From the NCBI GenBank assembly GCA_963575745.1, contig CAUYUJ010017656.1, forward strand, positions 72,001 to 136,000: a stretch of 64,000 nucleotides of DNA. The letters run 5' to 3'. Positions within the stretch are counted from its first letter, which is position 1. Every line of letters begins with the position of its first letter. The notes beneath the pieces are model-generated. The model was not told where the DNA came from and did no database searches. It saw only the letters and a program-made list of their open reading frames with translations. Source of the DNA: Prorocentrum cordatum. Taxonomy: Eukaryota > Sar > Dinophyceae > Prorocentrales > Prorocentraceae. Made by a program: the position numbers and the translations under genes. Below, piece after piece: positions 10,807-20,836 of this stretch.

Positions 10807-11913
10807 GGACGAGACTCATATTAACCAAGGCTGGTCTGGACAACGTCAGGCTGACCCGGATAAAGGGCGTCTGTGATACACGTCGGGGGTGCAGGGCTTG
10901 GGACAAGCCAGGGCATACCGTTATGCCGTCTACTGCGCTACCTGGCTAGTTCAACGAAGAAGTCGAATGCGATCTATTGTTCTATAAACAGGAACACCAG
11001 ATATTTCATAGAATTGATCGTTGCATCCGATTTGGTGTTGGAATCGAAATACCCGATAAAACTATGACCAGCATCTTAGATGCACATCATCAATGCTGGA
11101 TGCAATTCGGACCTGTCAAAGTACTCTACTCTGGCGGAGAGGGTGCACTTAACAACGACACCGCAAAGGCAGTCCTTAAGGCAAAAGGCACTGAGTTGAG
11201 GTTACGTGCACGTGGACAACACGCTTCGACAAGTGAAGCCAGAAATTGCAGATTACGACGCGTACTTCACGTCATGGAAGCTGAACGCAACAGGTTGGAC
11301 ACCTCTTGTGGTCACACGTCTACTGCATGAAGCCTTATTTGCCGCCAGCGCGTTCACTTTTTACAACGAGGTTTCTCCATGCAACGCACTGTTTGGACTG
11401 CAACCAGCGATGCTACCCGACCTGCCAGTTCTGGACCATGAACAGCAGACAGAAACATCCGACCACTCTCGAGAGCAGACTATCCGCCGGGTATGCATTG
11501 AGACTATCACTCAAGCCTCAGCAGTAGCCAAAACCAATCGCGCACTACGAACCAAGACCACGATCACGGGTCAGCATTTCTATGACGAAGGAGATCTGGT
11601 TGACTTTCATCGCCCCACTACTACAATGGACAACTGGGGAGGCTGGAATGGCTTTTTCCCGTTCGTACGGAACGAACCCGACAGGTGTCAAGTCATCATC
11701 AGGGTGGGGAACCGCGATGTACGAGTCCAATACGGCGACGCACGACATTCACTATACATCGAAGCTCTGATCGCTAGAGACACTGGCTCAGACAACACAG
11801 CACTACCGACTGCGCTGACATTCATAGCCAGTCTACTTGCGGGACGACCTGCTATGACATTCGGCTATATGCCGACCAAAAAGGGAAGGCTCCAGATGAC
11901 AAGTGCGAGCTGA
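10807..11913 (+). pseudogene. Integrase (rve-type core and C-terminal region), catalytic Asp lost
   Basis: Integrase would insert the cDNA copy into the host genome. A damaged zinc-binding stretch reads CDTRRGCRAWDKPGHT (about 10873-10920). The core follows with ECDLLFYKQEH (first Asp, about 10965), then VLYSGGEGALNND near 11120, where the second catalytic Asp of the D,D-35-E triad is replaced by Gly (YSGG for YSDG), and QHASTSEARN with the Glu at 11235-11237. A frame change between 11206 and 11330 moves into HEALFAASAFTFYNEVSP and a C-terminal region with GDLVDFHRP and WNGFFPFVRNEPDR. Family is clear; activity is not expected. Confidence 0.75.
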
Positions 11914-12566
11914 CTATCTCCCAGGGTACACTTAGCTCTTCAATACCTCATCAGGAACTTCTTTCGCATCGAGAACGTCGTCTCCGTCAGGTTAGCTAAG
12001 GGTATTCGCAAGCTAACTCCAGCGGCTTATGCTGACGGTTGCACACTGGTGCACTATGACAACGACGTGAATCCAGGCTGCCACTATTACGAAGCCGAAG
12101 GTACTGCCTTAAACATATACGATATAGCTGGATCAGCACATTCGGGGATCATCCGATGCCTGCGGCCACTAGACCTCAAGCGGGATTCGACCAAGAGACC
12201 ACGAAGTTCGAAGAATTGGCTGACGCACCGACACAAGACAACGATGCCAGAGAAGCTCCAGAAGACGAACCACCACAGGAGCATTGACTTTCTATTGCTT
12301 CTGAGAGATCAGACGCGGACCTCGAGGCACAGATCACGGATGCGTGGCACACAGAATTGCAGGAGGAAAAAGAGCTACTGGAGGTAACTTTAATAAACTA
12401 CCTCTATACTGTACCCACACAGATGATCACCGACAACAGTGCGCTGGTCACAGTAGCTGAAGAACAGCGGGGGCACCTGCCTACGCGGGGTAATCCACAT
12501 GATATCCACACAACGGAGACATATCATATTCCATTGTGTTCCACGGACGAAGACGACACCTAACGA
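11914..12566 (+). pseudogene. Integrase-RT connecting region
   Basis: Discontinuous coding remnants, for example LALQYLIRNFFRIENV and YADGCTLVHYDNDVNPGCHYYEAEGTALNIYDIAG across frames, then EEKELLE. Two hairpin copies sit almost back to back at 12467 and 12485. No domain is assigned. Confidence 0.4.
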
Positions 12567-13340
12567 TTGGACGTTGACCAGCATGGACAATATATAGAAC
12601 TCTGCTTCACTGCAGACATACCACAGGTAGTCCTATCTGAACAACAACACAATATATGGAACTTTGACCGCGTGACCACTATGCGAGCATATGCGACCGC
12701 TGCAGCTAAACGAGTTGTAGTCGTCAAGGAGAACAACCTCCTCACGAAGGCCGACATCAGGCGAATCCAGTTAGGGTATCTGAAGCCCTATACACTGAAT
12801 TCAAGACATGGTTCGACATCAAGTGTTACGAAATGCAAGATATAGCAAAGGCGACACTCACCATGACTTCGAGATACGATTATAAGTGGAAGTTCGTCAA
12901 GAACAAGAGTGGCCAAATGGAGCGGACCATTGGACTACGCTTGGTTCTCGGGGGATTCATGGACCTCGAAGCATTCGATGTGGAAACTTTCTCAGGGACG
13001 GCGCGTCGGTCAAGTCAGAGACTACTCGCGAGCACGGCAGCGCGCAAGGAGCAATGGATCATTGCTTCCCTTGACAGCAACAGGGCTAGCCTGAAGGGAC
13101 TTACCGATCGGGGCCTTACTGAAGCAACCGGTGCAAAGGAACGCGCGGCGCGCTTTACACTGCCGCTTGGATCCGCACCTTCGCTTAGATCCCCCACAGC
13201 ATTTGAGCACTACGATGAGTCGAAGCACACTGTTTACAGCGCCTCAAACCAGGCACCGGCACAAAGGACGCACCAAGGGCCCTCTCACTGAAGCTCAGAA
13301 AGACCACAAGAGGGATTGGTCACAGACCCACGTCCCATGA
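12567..13340 (+). pseudogene. Ty1/copia reverse transcriptase, N-terminal half
   Basis: The RT would copy element RNA into cDNA. The frame 12833-13291 contains SRYDYKWKFVKNKSGQMERT, LRLVLGGFMDLEAFDVETFS, ARRSSQRLLASTAARKEQWI and IASLDSNRASLKGL. Copia RTs have the order W..K.K.......KARLV..GF, then T..P....ITIR..L, then QLDV..AFLNG; the block IASLDSNRASLKGL matches the last (first catalytic Asp). Frame breaks follow near 13200-13340. Confidence 0.7.
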
Positions 13341-13745
13341 CGAGGAGTTCGAGACAAGTCCCAACTTTCTTACAGCCAAGCACTGAGGACACAATCGACA
13401 AGTACGTCAAGTGTGTCAAGAGTACTTCTGGCAAATGTTAACTCAACGAGCACACATAGACCAATTGTGATATGAGGTGCAAAGAGGATGGGAGCGGCAA
13501 CGTGACACTTGATCAAGACGAATGTTATTAAACTACCCCGCCCCATACAACATCCTGAACTCACTGGCGCAGACGCTGACGCCAAGACATCAAAGATGGT
13601 CACAGAAATGCTTGTCAGCCACAGACGTGTTTTGGCTTACGCCTTAATCACACAGGTGCGATTGATAGCATATGTTGCATCCCTACAACGTGTCCAAGAA
13701 ATGACCAACACCTACGTGCGATGACAGAACGCGATTACCAGGAAG
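13341..13745 (+). pseudogene. RT C-terminal half with the catalytic dyad missing
   Basis: After TAKH (about 13371-13384) the sequence jumps to EDTIDKYVKCVK; no [YFV]xDD is readable in any frame between 13200 and 13740, so the polymerase dyad has apparently been deleted. Later peptide QHPELTGADADAKTSKMV and LAYALITQVRLIAYVASLQRVQE (13547-13700) is RT/RNase H connection sequence. Confidence 0.55.
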
Positions 13746-14375
13746 TTGCAGGCTTGCCTTAAGAAGATCGTCTACCAATCGGTGACTCCAACGGGCGAGG
13801 GCGACCTGCAAAGCGACTCCGGTTACCGGCGTCTTAGTGGAGATGCCGAGGACGAGGTCAAAGGCCATGGCATTCGCGGGGCAAACCTGCTACGGCGTGG
13901 AAACACGCCTGCTGGTAAGCCCGTCGCCCATCTGATCGACGCGCACTGCAAGTCTCACCGCTCGCAGGTCCGCTCAAGCTACTCAGCGAAAGCACTAGCA
14001 GCAGCCCACAGCTTGGAGGACTGCTATCCCACGGTCGTCACTTTGCATGAACTCCACGCAGGGCCGCTGACACCCACTCAGTTGAGATATATACTTGAGA
14101 TGGGTGGCCTGAGCATTAAGGTCACTTCGACCGTCGATGCGGAATATGTTATCAAGTCCTTGTCAAGCAACGACCTGAAGAAACCGACTAAGCGTACTCT
14201 CTTTGAACACGTCAGTTGGATACGACAGATGATGGAGCGAGGTATCGTGCATAGTGTACAGTGGCGTGACACTCGCGACATGATTGCAGACGGCCACACC
14301 AAAGGGAGCATCGACAGAGATATGCTCGCACAGGCCATGGGAGGAACGCAATCTTTTTTATATTATATTTTTTGA
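13746..14375 (+). pseudogene. Copia-type RNase H, catalytic Glu replaced
   Basis: A 209-codon uninterrupted frame ending in TGA at 14373-14375. It reads SDSGYRRLSGD (first catalytic Asp, 13815), VRSSYSAKALAAAH, where related elements have AE so the catalytic Glu appears changed to Lys (13989-13991), TVDAEYVIKSL, and DTRDMIADGHTKGS, the copia ADxxTK tail. It would degrade the RNA strand of the RNA-DNA hybrid. A hairpin variant with a 5-nt loop (13876-13890) and a different 6-bp hairpin (13894-13909) are read in frame. It is the least broken domain of the element. Confidence 0.7.
13894..13909 (+). repeat. Unrelated-stem hairpin with GAAA loop
   Basis: GGCGTG, GAAA, CACGCC: a perfect 6-bp stem with a GAAA tetraloop, four bases after the family copy at 13876-13890 and within the RNase H frame. 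Confidence 0.7.
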
Positions 14376-14388
14376 ACACAAAAAAACC

Positions 14389-14432
<44 letters not shown>

Positions 14433-14700
14433 GGCCAGCCAGACAAGATCGTCTGAGCCGCCCGAGTAGCAATCGCCTGCAAGGTGAGTTGCCTGCGAGG
14501 CAACTTGCCTCAAACGCACTTGCGTGCGGGTCAAGCGTCCTTGTTGAGCCCGCCTGCTGCTGCCTACCTTGCGTATATAGTGTTCTACTGTATAGCAGGC
14601 GGCGGGCTCACGTTTCGTCTCTTCCCCCCCGACTCTAAAGGAGGCTGGGGCAAAGGCGAGAGATAGCGAGCGTTTGTCCGCGGCCGTTTGTTTTCAAGCG
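14376..14700. repeat. Retroelement 3' flank: TA tract and two inverted repeats
   Basis: A (TA)n tract spans 14394-14429. An inverted repeat has arms 14482-14494 (AGGTGAGTTGCCT) and 14498-14510 with two mismatches and a 3-base loop. A second has perfect 9-bp arms GAGCCCGCC at 14546-14554 and GGCGGGCTC at 14601-14609. These may belong to the terminal region of the retroelement, but no LTR partner is available. Confidence 0.6.
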
Positions 14701-14738
14701 GCCGGCCGCCAACATATGAGGCACATTACTTGCCATCG

Positions 14739-15380
14739 AGACCGAAAACATATTCGCTTGACATGGCCCGTCGCTCCCGCGACGATCTCCTACTTCTGGG
14801 AGTATCGCTAATACGGTACAACCGGGTTGGATATGTGCTTTGCCTTAGGCGAAGTTTCTGGTAGGGCCTCACAACCCCCTTCAAACTATGGAGGCCTTGG
14901 CGGCGGAGAGTTGCATCGGCGCCGAAGCGGGCGAATTCGAACAGGTACTGCACGGGCCCTGGGTTCAGTGCCAAGATGTTCGACGAGCGCGGCGTGTCGG
15001 CAGAGTTTGGGGACTTGCTGGCAGCCATGAGAGAGGTCTACAGGGACTTCTGGCCTGCTGCTGCCAGGGAAGGGTTTGCGCCAACCGCGCGCGCGGGGTG
15101 GGTAAGCTACGCCGACGGGGACGATAAGTGGCTTTCGGAGGCGGAAATCTTGGCCATTGAGCTGGGGGTCATAATGGACCAGAGCCTGCCGCGATCGAGG
15201 AGCTCGACGAACACCTAGCCAATATGTCTAAATTGTGCCCTGGCGACGGCGGAAGGACGTGTATGAGTTCGTGGAGTGCGCGTGCTTCTCGGCAAGCCCC
15301 TCTGGGAGCGGAGGGTTTGCGAAGACGCTCTCAATGAGGCGACCCAGCTGGGCCTGGGGTCGCTCCCCCCTTTTTCCCGC
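14739..15380 (+). pseudogene. Decayed protein-coding remnant, unknown function
   Basis: A coding-like series in changing frames. One frame reads MARRSRDDLLLLGVSLIRYN and stops at about 14863. It reopens with FSAKMFDERGVSAEFGDLLA, then MREVYRDFWPAAAREGFAP and GDDKWLSEAEILAIELGVIM to about 15180. The next frames carry EPAAIEELDEHLANMSKLCP, KDVYEFVE and LLGKPLWERRVCEDALNEA to about 15355. Successive pieces abut with small shifts, as in a recent pseudogene or a gene with assembly errors. I do not recognise the family. Confidence 0.4.
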
Positions 15381-15830
15381 CCCCCTTCACCGCGTAAGTC
15401 TGTCATCCTGCACCTTTTCCTCCTCCTGAATTCGCAGCCCCCGCACGCACGTAACGATGAGGTGCGCGTCCACCAGGGCTGTGCGTGTCGCGGCCGAGTG
15501 TCCTCTCCAGAAAAAACAGAGAAGGGGTGTGCCCATCCGAGAGGTTTTTCTCAGCACCCGAAGTGAAGGTCGCCACTCCACCCAGGTGTCGGCGACAGGA
15601 CACACCCCGAAGAAACAGCTGCGCGGAGGGGGAAGGGGAGAGGAGCGGGAAAGGAGTGAGCAGGCAAGAACTGGAAGGCGGAGGCGACCGACGCGCGGCG
15701 GAGGGGTGTGAGCCACCCACCCACCCCTTAGGCGCTCGCGCGCCCGCCCGAGGCAAAGGGCGGGGAAGTGAGAGGGGAAGAAATGGAGAAGAGCTGGGGC
15801 TTCAAATGAAACGAGCAACAGCTTTGAAAG

Positions 15831-16017
15831 AGGAAGGAGGAGGAGGAGGAGGAGGACGACGAGGACGAGGACGAGGAGGACGAGGAGGACGAGGAGGACG
15901 AGGAGGACGAGGAGGACGAGGAGGACGAGGAGGAGGAGGAGGAGCAGGAGCAGGAGCAGGAGGAGGAGGAGGAGGAGGAGGAGGGAGAATGAGGAGGAGG
16001 AGGAGGAGGAGGAGGAG
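15831..16017 (+). repeat. (GGA)n / 9-bp GAGGACGAG purine tract
   Basis: Purine-rich low complexity, with a central 9-bp GAGGACGAG periodicity around 15855-15930. The long open frames here (poly-Gly/Arg or poly-Ser) are artefacts of composition. Confidence 0.9.
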
Positions 16018-16154
16018 CCATCACGGCTACGGGGTGGAGCAGCCGACCGGCAGCCCGCAGGCCGGCAGGCGGCTGGGGCGCCGCTGCGTCACGGCTGGCG
16101 GGGCGGGGCTCAGCGCTCAGCGCCTGCCCCCAACGACAGGAGGCTCACGGGCAC

Positions 16155-16620
16155 TTAGCAACTGTTCAGCGACCGCCGTCTGCAGAATAGCACCGAGCTC
16201 TTGCCAGAAGGCGACGGCATCAGCGGAAGCCCCGTGGCCAGCCCGGGCGGGTACCGGCGGCGCTTCTCGTGAGCTGCAGCTTCCGCTGCAAGACCAGGCT
16301 TCTCCGCCCGAGCACATTCCACGCGCTCTTCGGTGCTGTCGGGGCTGACTACCATCACGTCCACCGCCCTCGCGGCACCCTGGCGAGACCAGACCACATC
16401 GAGGACCGCCAGCTCGACGCGCTTGATTTCGGCCCCGTCCACCCAGACTCGGCGAAGCTGTTGCCACTGGGGCACAACCTGTTCCTTCTGCACCCACGCG
16501 GGGATGCGCCGGGGAAGCCAGCGGGCCAGCAAATCGAAGACACGGTCATGCCGTGTCACGCGGCGCTTTCCATCTCGCACGCCAGCACGTGGTGCTGACC
16601 GGGCTCCAGAGTCGTTCCGC
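16155..16620 (-). pseudogene. RT-associated nuclease-like C-terminal domain (non-LTR element type), fragment
   Basis: Read on the minus strand: RHDRVFDLLARWLPRR, then VQKEQVVPQWQQL, VLDVVWSRQGAARAVDVMVV, and AAAHEKRRRYPPGL, ending at 16155. In dinoflagellate genomes this arrangement (RHDR, EQ.VP, LDVV....R..DVTVV, KRRRYP) is typical of the region after a non-LTR reverse transcriptase and resembles a PD-(D/E)xK nuclease core (recalled). No RT upstream of it is recognisable; on its 5' side it runs into the TCC tract at 16681-16746. It is probably a truncated retroelement tail. Confidence 0.5.
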
Positions 16621-16660
16621 AAAGCGCCCCAGCAAGGGACGTGTTTCGACAGTGCGTCCT

Positions 16661-16690
16661 GCTGCCAGGTGACGATCGCTTCTCCTCCTC
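16661..16690 (+). repeat. Short dispersed motif GCTGCCAGGTGACG beside TCC tracts, copy 1 of 3
   Basis: The 19-base consensus GCTGCCAGRTGRCGNTCGC occurs here, at 18449-18468 and, more diverged, at 19663-19682, always on the plus strand and always touching a TCC-rich tract. Confidence 0.6.
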
Positions 16691-17000
16691 CTCCTCCTCC
16701 TCCTCCTCCTCCTCCTCCTCCTCCTCCTCCTCCTCCTCCTCCTCCTGCCCACATCTTTCACCAGCGCCTCCCACCTTCCGTCCCTAATATCACTCTCCGA
16801 TCCTCTCTGTCTCTGCCCCCTTTCCAACACTTCCCCCCCTTCCCCACAACACGTCTACCCACTTCCACGCTTCTCCCTCCCACCCCGCCCCCTCCCCCCC
16901 GTCTCCCTTCCAACCCTTGCTTCCGAATCCTGCCGTCTCAGCCCCCACCCTTCCCTTCCCCGTTCCCATCCCCCTCTCCTGCCCGATCTGGTTCGAGGGT
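16681..17000 (+). repeat. (TCC)n tract followed by C/T-rich DNA
   Basis: Nearly pure TCC from 16681 to 16746, then C/T-rich, low-complexity sequence to about 16985. Confidence 0.9.
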
Positions 17001-18360
17001 GATAGGGGGGGGCGCGAGAGGCCACAGTGGTTGAAGGATCTTTGGGCCAGTAAGGACGTCGTGATGAGTTGGAGATGGACAAGCAGCAAAAGGCAGATGA
17101 GGAGCGAGGGAAACCAGGAGATATCAGCAAATGGTGTTCGATGGTCGAGACAGTCGGCGATCGCACTCGAGCGTGCGAGGGTCTCAGGGCTCACGCAGTG
17201 AGCGCCGGACTTGCTGACTGGGCTCCCAGTGGTATTCCAAATGCGTTGGGTTCGCGGGCAGTGGGAAAGAGGAGGCCGAGGGTCATCGTTGCAGACGCGG
17301 GCTCAGGAAGATGTAAAGAGGAAGGGCAAAAGAGGGGCAGGGGCAACCTTTTAATCCGCCCCTGTACGTGCACCTCTGAGTCGTCCCCTCCCCTCCTAGG
17401 CCGTTCGAGGTTTGGAGCGGCCGAGGTGCACTTTTGGTCTCTCCCAACACACTGCATATGCCCTGGCAGTGTGTTTTTGTTTTATGCTTTTTGTGTGAAT
17501 TTCGCTGCGCGAAGGCTGTAATCCCTCCCTCCATCAATCCTTCGTCCTTACAAATAACTCCCCACCTTGCCGTGCCACCAGACGTGACCGTAGGTGTTCC
17601 GTCTGGGACTTCTTGACAGGTGATAACATGATCTTGAAGCTAGAGAAATTTCCACGGTTACAGGGGTGGAGGGATGATCGTCTTCAAAGTGTGGTTCTTA
17701 TCTCAGCTTTGTGTACATGTGTTGTCGAAATTCTCAACAGCTGCAATACAAGGATGGAGGTGGTCTGGTTTACAGGCTTCCATGAGCACAAGACTGCAAG
17801 CCGGCTCGTTTTCGGAATGCGGCTCTAGTTTGAAACGTCTTCAAGTTCTATGCCCCGAAATTCCGAATTGTGCAGCAGCGACACGAAAGGAGGGTGAATG
17901 TGCTTGAGCACGGAATTTTCGCCTCAGCGCTACGAACACTCATCGCGAAAAAAACATAGCTAAACGGATGGAGGTGGTGCTGTTCAGCATGCGGTTCTCG
18001 CTACGATCCGAAGGTCGAAATCGCGCAAAAGTTTAAAGAAGTGAGGGCGGCTTCCTTTCAAAATGGAGCATGCGCTTGATACTTCCACGAACTGTATGAC
18101 CAGGACTGTGAAAATATGAAACGCTTCACGGACGGGGGGCAGATCGATGTCAAAACAGGGTTATCGTTGGAGGTTTCCTGACAGTTGGTCAGCCTAACTT
18201 TTCGCGCTGCTCTCAGCTAGAAGGACGGAGGCGGATTCTTTACACACGGGGTCTGGCCTGAGTGACAGGCGCACCAGGCGCCCGCCATTTCAGCAGTGGA
18301 GAGGAGGATGTGTAGGAACTCATGGGGAGGGGACTTGGGACGAGAGGATGCATCGCAGCA
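17001..18360. other. No gene recognised
   Basis: Single-copy-looking sequence with only short open frames. 17600-18200 is relatively AT-rich. No RNA gene or domain was found. Confidence 0.5.
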
Positions 18361-18444
18361 TCGCTGATGCATACTTTCTTCTTCCTTCTCCTCCTCATCC
18401 TTATTCTCTCCGCCCCCCATTTTCCCTCCTCCGCCTTTTCTTTC

Positions 18445-19590
18445 TCCTGCTGCCAGGTGGCGTTCGCACATGCTTTGGGCGTCTCCGGGGCGCCGACCAA
18501 ACGGTGGGCGAGGCAGAGCGCTTCGCCGCGCTGCGTGCGTTCGAAAAGATCTCCACCTTAGAGCGTATCAACTCTGATTTCCTCTCGTTGGCTGAGGAGG
18601 ACCAACGCTGGGATCTCGCGGACGCGGGGCCTGGAGGGGAACATGCGAGTTTATGGCGCCGAACTCGCGCGGTTGCGCAGGCTCGCCCAAAACCACCTCC
18701 CGAGTTCGCGTGGTGTCTTGCTCACGCGTCCCTGGAGGACGCCGTGGTCAGAGGGCCCCTGGGTGCCCCCCCGTTTCCGTTTGCCCTCGGAAATGCTTGG
18801 GGCTGATTTTTGTTCGCAAAGCGGCGAGCCGCTGAAGAGTGCGTTGGCCATGGCATTGCTGATCTGTTTCGGATGACACTCTCTGAGGCGCAGGCGTTCA
18901 GCGCGTACCAAGCTTGGGCAGGGCGCCGAATGATCGAAGGAGTCGGAGGTCGGTCGTCGTCCGGGTCATGCCCCCCGGCGCCCTGCCCAGCATCCCGCCC
19001 CCTTTTCATCGGAGATGGGACTGGGCGCCAGATATGTTTCAGCCCGTCCCGCGGTGAGTGGAGTGCGGGCAGTGCAACACGGTCACAGAGTCCCGTGCTG
19101 GCTTGCACAGCCTTCAGGTGGTGAAGAAATGCCGTGTCTGCAATCCCTCGGACATCCAGCGTTGGGCTGCTCAGAGGCTGCTCCATAGATGCCGCGATGG
19201 TGTGCCCCAGACGTCCGAGGGAGCGGAAGCGGCCCTCTCGGCCGCCTCGAGGCTGCTCGATGGCCCCCCCCCCCCTGACCCTGCCCTGGTCCCTGGCCGG
19301 TCGTGGGGGGCTGACGCGGAAAGCGTGGCGGCGCCGAGCTCTGGGGAGCGTGGGCGTGCCGATTGGGACCTGCTCCGCCGCCTCGACCATCGGATGCCCG
19401 AGGTGAGGGCGTACGCCTTCTGCGAGCGGCGTGCCTGTGCGGTCGGGAAAGCGGGGCGGGTTCTCGCCCGCAGGCGGCCCTGTAAAGGTCCCTCGGACGT
19501 CCCCAAGACCCTCAGCGCGCAGAAGTCCCGCTTAAGGCGGCTGCGCCTCGGGAGACCCCTCGGTAGGCGTCTCCATGGGTGAGTTTTATA
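18445..19590 (+). pseudogene. Cys-rich protein remnant, unknown function
   Basis: Coding-like pieces in shifting frames. First: GEAERFAALRAFEKISTLER and SLAEEDQRWDLADAGPGG (to about 18635). Then MRVYGAELARLRRLAQNHLP and WSEGPWVPPRFRLPSEMLG. Then TLSEAQAFSAYQAWAGRR. Last, 19058-19582: CGQCNTVT...VVKKCRVCNPSDIQRW, a paired C-x2-C arrangement like a small zinc-binding knuckle, and YAFCERRACAVGKAGR...RRPCKG. The ending resembles short Cys motifs seen in dinoflagellate retroelement ORFs, but I cannot place it. It starts just after a T/C tract and the motif at 18449. Confidence 0.4.
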
Positions 19591-19662
19591 GTTTCGTGCT
19601 CCAAATCATTTTGTGAAGTAGGTGGGTTCGGGCAACTTGAACTCACTCTATCATCCGTTTCC

Positions 19663-19815
19663 ATTACCAGATGACGTTCGCTCCTCCTCCTCCTCCTCAT
19701 CCTCCTCGTCATCATCATCCTAATCCTCCATTCCTCATCCCCCCTTTCCTACATATTTCCTCGTTCACCTGTTCCTCTTCCTCATCATCATCCCCCCTCC
19801 ATCCCTCCCTCCCTA
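19663..19815 (+). repeat. TCC/TCA-rich tract with flanking motif
   Basis: The diverged copy of the dispersed motif at 19663-19682 runs into CTCC/TCATCA-rich sequence to about 19815. Confidence 0.75.
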
Positions 19816-20799
19816 TTTCCATACCATGCTCCCTGCTGCGATCTCTGGGACCTGGAAAGGTTGAGCGCCTTCATGCTGCCTCTCGTGGCTCCGAGTCCCG
19901 CCGCAGGAGACGCTGAAGTCATCGGTCAAGAGCCATGTCGAGGGAGTGAAGGCCAGGGGGGCCGGGAAGCTCACTGGCGCGGCTGCTCTTCTTACGGGCG
20001 GAGCACGAGGATTGGTAATACTTGACATTTCTCTCTGGCACAGCGCACGCCTCATTCACTCCTCCCCCCTCCTCTCCTACCAGTCGGCGCGAGAGCGCCC
20101 TGCTTGCATCAGGAGAGTGCAGGAAGAGCGGGGGCTTGCTACATCGGTTTGCCCGCATACGTGTGTGGGATCGCACCGTGAGTGGACGCATGAACCATAC
20201 CATGTGGCTGTAAAGCAGCACTCAGCTGGCGATCGCTGAACACACTTTGAGACTCCCCATGGGCACCGGGAGCCGCGAATCGCAAAAAGGAGGACATGGG
20301 CCAGGAGGAGGAGCCCACTCCGTGAGAGTTTCTATACCCTCCGGCAGAGCCACCCCACCCCATCAGTACCATGAGTATCTTTCAGGCGGTGCGTACTCAC
20401 GACTGGCCAGTTCGGTACCGGCTCGGAAAGGACATCTTTTTCGATAGCATTACATCGGTTGCCAATGTCGACACTCGTTGTCACGATGATTCCGTTCAGC
20501 AAGTTTGCCAGCCCGGTCCAGACATCCTCGCACGACGGATCGAATCGCACACTGACGTTGGAGAATGTGTCTTTACATTCGTGATGCGAGTTGTGATGAA
20601 TTGCGTTGTTGTGGCCCAGTTCGACAGGGTGACCCCTCCTAGTTTGTCTCATCCTCCTTTTCCTACGGCACTTTCTGAATGAACTCATCGCGCTTGAATT
20701 TTTTATTTGGGATCTGAGCAGCGTGTTTCGCTTGTCGCCGCGTCGGCACTGCTTACTCGCGGTAGCGCAGGGAGGTCGCCCAAGAAAGAGGAAGGAGAT

Positions 20800-20801
20800 G
20801 A

Positions 20802-20836
<35 letters not shown>

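Larger units (their letters stand above)
583..13890 (+). repeat. Family of 34 interspersed 14-nt GNNA-loop hairpins (GCGGG-GNNA-CCYGC)
   Basis: Copies start at 583, 754, 1134, 1465, 1534, 1656, 1954, 2560, 2912, 2939, 3122, 3435, 3468, 4105, 4606, 4787, 4937, 5111, 5747, 5774, 6403, 6430, 6532, 7139, 7502, 7526, 7791, 7984, 10520, 10634, 11839, 12467, 12485 and 13876 (15 nt in the last). All have the same orientation, and similarity stops sharply at the 14-nt edges. The loop is GNRA in 17 and GNNA in 28. Stems are fully Watson-Crick in 16, include only G.U wobbles in 14, and have a mismatch in 4. In the favoured reading phase they encode A-G-x-P-A, but other phases occur (1656 RGNPR, 4105 CGETR, 4606 QGNL), so conservation is not purely at protein level. 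None is found in the other 50 kb apart from one imperfect match at 47353. Confidence 0.85.
1..14375 (+). mobile_element. Decayed Ty1/copia-like retroelement, 5' end outside the window
   Basis: A single plus-strand series of coding segments runs from the left edge to the stop after the RNase H domain, changing frame many times. Visible domain order is Gag, KptA-like, RING-H2-like, retropepsin-like, methyltransferase-like, integrase, RT, RNase H. Integrase before RT is the Ty1/copia order. The best blocks are integrase (10966-11913), RT (12833-13340) and RNase H (13746-14375), which read like the copia elements common in dinoflagellates (recalled family knowledge). Frameshifts, internal stops and lost catalytic residues show that it is not autonomous. 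No LTR pair can be recognised, because the left end is missing and nothing after 14375 repeats inside the window. An alternative reading is a host gene fused to a retroelement, but the domain order argues for one element. Confidence 0.8.

Noticed and set aside
19456-19471. GCGGG...CCCGC hairpin outside the retroelement
   Set aside because: The loop is six bases (TTCTCG), not GNNA, so I do not count it as a family member.
16672-20240. GCGATCGC-like palindromes (16672, 17154, 20228) as an HIP1-type element
   Set aside because: Too few, and only partly matching.
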